Virus record (IMG/VR): IMGVR_UViG_3300049825_000166
Location: 1 to 47,955 of that record
Length of the DNA stretch: 47,955 nucleotides
Strand: one strand, 5' to 3'
Source of the DNA: a virus
Made by a program: the position numbers and the translations under genes. Of the stretch, positions 45,622-47,955 are shown piece by piece. A model generated the notes under the pieces. The model made no database searches, was not told the origin of the DNA, and saw only the letters and a list, made by a program, of their open reading frames with translations. The first letter of the stretch is position 1, and the number at the start of each line of letters is the position of its first letter.

Positions 45622-47012
45622 TTTTCTCCCTTCAATTTCGAAGTGATTTGCTCAACTCTTTTTGGGTTTTCGGTCAATAGCTGGGCAACGTCCTTTTTCA
45701 ATTGCATTGCCTCATAGTTGACCTCTTGGCGTGTACCATGTGCGATCAGGTAGTCGTATTGTAGTGTTCTCTTTTCTTGGTACTTTTCAATACGACGGAT
45801 GAACTGGTCATGGATAACATAGCTTTCCGAGATGGAATAGATCATCATGGTGTCAGCGGCGCTCAGGTCGATAGACTCACGAGCCGTGGCTAGCTGAGCT
45901 ATGAAAGCCACCTTGTCTTTCGTGTCTTGGAAATCCTTGATACGACGTTTACGTTCGGCTCCACGAGGTACGCCACCATGAAACATGATAACGCGAAAGC
46001 CGGCTTTCTTAGCCGCTAGGGCCGCATCGCGTAGCTCAGGCAAGAACCGACAACCAACGACAACCTTGAGGATACCTTCATCGGCATAATGTTGGAATCT
46101 TGCTTCAGCTACACGCACTTGGTCTGACCCCACACGTCGGTAGCGGCCGTCGGGCAGCTTCAGCCAGCCACCGGCTATCTGGGAACACCGTAGGTGCCTA
46201 CTGAGTACGATAACCGAGGTTACCGTTACGTCACCCGCCTGCACTACTGACTTCTTTTCCATATCAGCGTAAGCCTTTAGACCTCTTCCGGTCAAATGGT
46301 AACGAATCACATTCACCTGTGGTGGTTCCCCTGGCACATAGGGTTCGATGACCACAAAGGTTTTCATGCGTTTCATCACCCACTTTAGGTTGATGTATCG
46401 CAACACTTCGTGACCGCCATGACCGCCAAAGATAGCAATGCGGTTCTTGAATGCGCTGAAGTGTGTGCCAAAAAGGCCAGGATCCCAGAACTTTGCTTGA
46501 CCAAATACATAGAAGGGTTTGCGGTGGAACATCGTGCCCGTCATGAGCAAGCGAAAACGGGCTCGGCGTCCTAGGTCGTACACCTTCTTAGATTGGAGTG
46601 TGGAAGGGTTGCCGATACGATGGGCTTCATCTACGATAACGATGTCAGCGTCAAAGTCAATTAGTTCGTGGTTGTCCATCGCAACCCAACGTCGGCTACC
46701 TTTCTCTGGGTAATATCTCTTGAATGTAGATTCGAAGTTGACCATTTTCCACTCAAGCGGTATGTCGTCTGGTAAGTGTTTTGGGATTTCATCCTCCCAC
46801 ACGCCGAGTGCGTCGATGGGTGCGATAACGAGCACACGTCGAGCACCCTCGAGTAGGTGCATACATGCGGCGAAGTCAATAGCTGTTTTAGTCTTGCCCC
46901 ATCGCATCGGCACCTGTAGACCGCCGCCACGTTGTTTCACAAGCCGCTTCAGTGCTCGGTGCTGGTGAGGTCTAGGCTTGGTCTTGTATTGGTATTTCAA
47001 GGTATTTCCCAT
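45618..47012 (-). CDS. DEAH/SNF2-type superfamily 2 helicase
   Basis: This gene encodes 464 residues. I favour ATG 47012; an upstream TTG at 47030 is possible. Motif I is PMRWGKTKTA, motif II VIVDEAHRI, motif III LLMTGTMF. In the second domain are FHGGVPRGAERKRRI and motif VI QFIRRIEKY. Such phage SF2 enzymes, similar to SNF2 and RapA types, translocate on duplex DNA during replication or repair. N- and C-terminal extensions are short, so only the core motor is present. Confidence 0.85.
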   Translation of the reverse strand: MGNTLKYQYKTKPRPHQHRALKRLVKQRGGGLQVPMRWGKTKTAIDFAACMHLLEGARRVLVIAPIDALGVWEDEIPKHLPDDIPLEWKMVNFESTFKRYYPEKGSRRWVAMDNHELIDFDADIVIVDEAHRIGNPSTLQSKKVYDLGRRARFRLLMTGTMFHRKPFYVFGQAKFWDPGLFGTHFSAFKNRIAIFGGHGGHEVLRYINLKWVMKRMKTFVVIEPYVPGEPPQVNVIRYHLTGRGLKAYADMEKKSVVQAGDVTVTSVIVLSRHLRCSQIAGGWLKLPDGRYRRVGSDQVRVAEARFQHYADEGILKVVVGCRFLPELRDAALAAKKAGFRVIMFHGGVPRGAERKRRIKDFQDTKDKVAFIAQLATARESIDLSAADTMMIYSISESYVIHDQFIRRIEKYQEKRTLQYDYLIAHGTRQEVNYEAMQLKKDVAQLLTENPKRVEQITSKLKGEK

Positions 47013-47434
47013 TCCTCTTTGGTGGGCCAAAAGTATGGGAGGTCGTTAGGAACCTTGGGCCAGAATTTGCCATAGTGGTTAGGATCTTTACGCACCAAGT
47101 TTGATCTGTGGGATCTATGGAAAACTTGGAGCCCTAACCATGGGGGCAACCAAACGTACGAACCGGGCTTTGGCTTTCGTTCCTCAAACCACGGTAGTAA
47201 CGTGTCTTTGAATCCTCGGCTAAGCCACTCCCGGCAAACTATGTATCCGTATAGGGCTAAGGCTTGCTCACACCCCCTCCACATATGAACGGCTGGGTGG
47301 TTTTGCCATCCATAAGTAGGGTCATCTAATGCCGTCCAGATTTGTTTGGCCTCAACTCGTTGTTTCCCTAACCGCTTGTTATCTAAAACTTGTGTGGAGT
47401 GATTGAAGTCGCTATATGGGAGAAAGGTTTGCAT
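46997..47434 (-). CDS. Pyrimidine-dimer DNA glycosylase-like protein (MSMEG_6728-like)
   Basis: This gene encodes 145 residues from ATG 47434. MQTFLPYSDFNHSTQVLDNK, RLGKQRVEAKQIW and HPAVHMWRG are the pattern of an actinobacterial family linked to T4 endonuclease V-type glycosylases. If active, it would excise UV dimers. Many members are uncharacterised, so the repair role is inferred from family annotation. It overlaps the helicase start. Confidence 0.7.
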   Translation of the reverse strand: MQTFLPYSDFNHSTQVLDNKRLGKQRVEAKQIWTALDDPTYGWQNHPAVHMWRGCEQALALYGYIVCREWLSRGFKDTLLPWFEERKPKPGSYVWLPPWLGLQVFHRSHRSNLVRKDPNHYGKFWPKVPNDLPYFWPTKEEWEIP

Positions 47435-47737
47435 TTATTGCACGCCCTCCGCGATCGAAGGCCACGACGGGGTGACCCCGGATAACAACGAATGGATACA
47501 AGATTCGAGCATGCGGGCAGGCATCATTCGATATGTGGAACCAGGCGATCCACACCAAGACACATACTTCACGGCGTCTCTGAGCGCCTGCTCCAGGTCC
47601 GTGATCCTGGCTGCTTGCGCGTCGATGTGCTCCACGACCTCGCGGGCCGTCTGCACGCTCATCGGTTCTACGTACCTCGCCGGATCGTAAGCCGCTATTT
47701 GTGCGATGGTGCGGATCCTGTCAATCTCGGGGATCAC
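47435..47737 (-). CDS. Unknown small helical protein
   Basis: This gene encodes 100 residues from GTG 47737, overlapping the previous stop. The longer frame to 47890 lies in the junction gene. Helical centre REVVEHIDAQAARITDLEQA (possible coiled coil), then a region with cysteines (YVSWCGSPGSTYR). No family is recognised. Confidence 0.55.
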   Translation of the reverse strand: MIPEIDRIRTIAQIAAYDPARYVEPMSVQTAREVVEHIDAQAARITDLEQALRDAVKYVSWCGSPGSTYRMMPARMLESCIHSLLSGVTPSWPSIAEGVQ

Positions 47738-47955
47738 GTCTCGTCTCCTTCTACCCGCACCAGGCGGAGGACCTCGCTGTAGAACAGCAGTGCTGCTGCG
47801 GCATTGCTCATGTTGTTGCTGCCAGGCAGCAATTTGAGGTTGCGCTCCGCGCGTTCCCGCAGGTGAGCAAGGACAGCTTCCCGGTGGCACAAGACGTCAG
47901 CGAGATGCCTACCTGGGTCGATCGCCCGCAACCCGCACCCGCAGTCCTCCTGGTG
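47734..47955 (-). CDS. Small phage protein, 3' part of the gene that crosses the junction
   Basis: This is the continuation of the gene that starts at 126. The part encoded here includes LADVLCHREAVLAHLRERAE and SNNMSNAAAALLFYSEVLRL, helical and charged, ending at 47734 with GTGA overlap with the next gene. Read by itself, this end gives a false TTG start at 47931. Joined across the ends it makes 96 residues. Confidence 0.7.
   Translation of the reverse strand, partial: HQEDCGCGLRAIDPGRHLADVLCHREAVLAHLRERAERNLKLLPGSNNMSNAAAALLFYSEVLRLVRVEGDET
47899..47955. repeat. Terminal direct repeat, right copy
   Basis: Identical to bases 1-57. It marks the overlap of a circular assembly, so real genome length is about 47,898 bp if this is not a physical duplicate. 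Confidence 0.95.

Noticed and set aside
1-47955. Integrase, excisionase or CI-like repressor
   Set aside because: I searched the translated frames for tyrosine or serine recombinase signatures and Cro/CI-type repressors and found none; the LuxR-like and HTH-like proteins do not fit.

Overview
The window is a complete or near-complete genome of a tailed double-stranded DNA phage with a non-contractile tail (siphovirus type). Its first 57 bases recur exactly as its last 57, and a gene cut by the window ends becomes whole when the ends are joined, so the molecule is a circular map of about 47,898 bp. An actinobacterial host is suggested by many GTG/TTG starts, a resuscitation-promoting-factor-like cell-wall lyase, Lsr2-style basic DNA-binding proteins and TANNNT-type -10 boxes. 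This host assignment is inference. I see no integrase, excisionase, classical repressor, tRNA gene or CRISPR array, so a lytic lifestyle is most likely.

Layout. (1) From 1688 leftward through the junction to 36777, one long minus-strand unit holds early, nucleotide-metabolism and replication genes: small unknowns, a pyrimidine-dimer-glycosylase-like protein, a DEAH/SNF2-type helicase, a winged-helix-like protein, a dNMP kinase, a MazG-type pyrophosphohydrolase, two thymidylate-synthase-fold proteins, a dCMP deaminase, a uracil-DNA-glycosylase/DNA polymerase I fusion, a Cas4/RecB-like nuclease, a Sak4-like recombination ATPase, an acidic-tailed SSB-like protein and a VRR-NUC nuclease. (2) From about 1796 to 5628 (plus) lies an accessory block of small genes, including two related basic DNA-binding proteins and a LuxR-type HTH protein, punctuated by UUCG-capped hairpins. 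(3) A primase-helicase gene (5625-7778, minus) faces a 586-bp non-coding region carrying iteron-like repeats, long hairpins and several promoter candidates; this is the best origin/control candidate. (4) From 8365 to 36774 (plus) lies the late unit: wall lyase, terminase, portal, MuF protein, scaffold, capsid, head-tail connectors, an inserted four-gene sugar cassette, tail genes with a frameshifted assembly chaperone, tape measure, baseplate-like protein, four tandem fibre-like paralogues, amidase and holin.

How it fits together. The leftward unit contains counterparts of every core step of the T4 hydroxymethylcytosine pathway: TS-fold enzymes with Asp at the position that selects dCMP over dUMP, an all-alpha NTP pyrophosphohydrolase, a dNMP kinase and a dCMP deaminase. 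The late unit encodes three glycosyltransferases and a nucleotide-sugar epimerase. I therefore predict modified cytosine in the virion DNA, possibly sugar-decorated. The sugar cassette may instead decorate the virion. The UDG-polymerase fusion would link uracil surveillance to replication in a phage that makes dUMP. None of this is proven by sequence alone.
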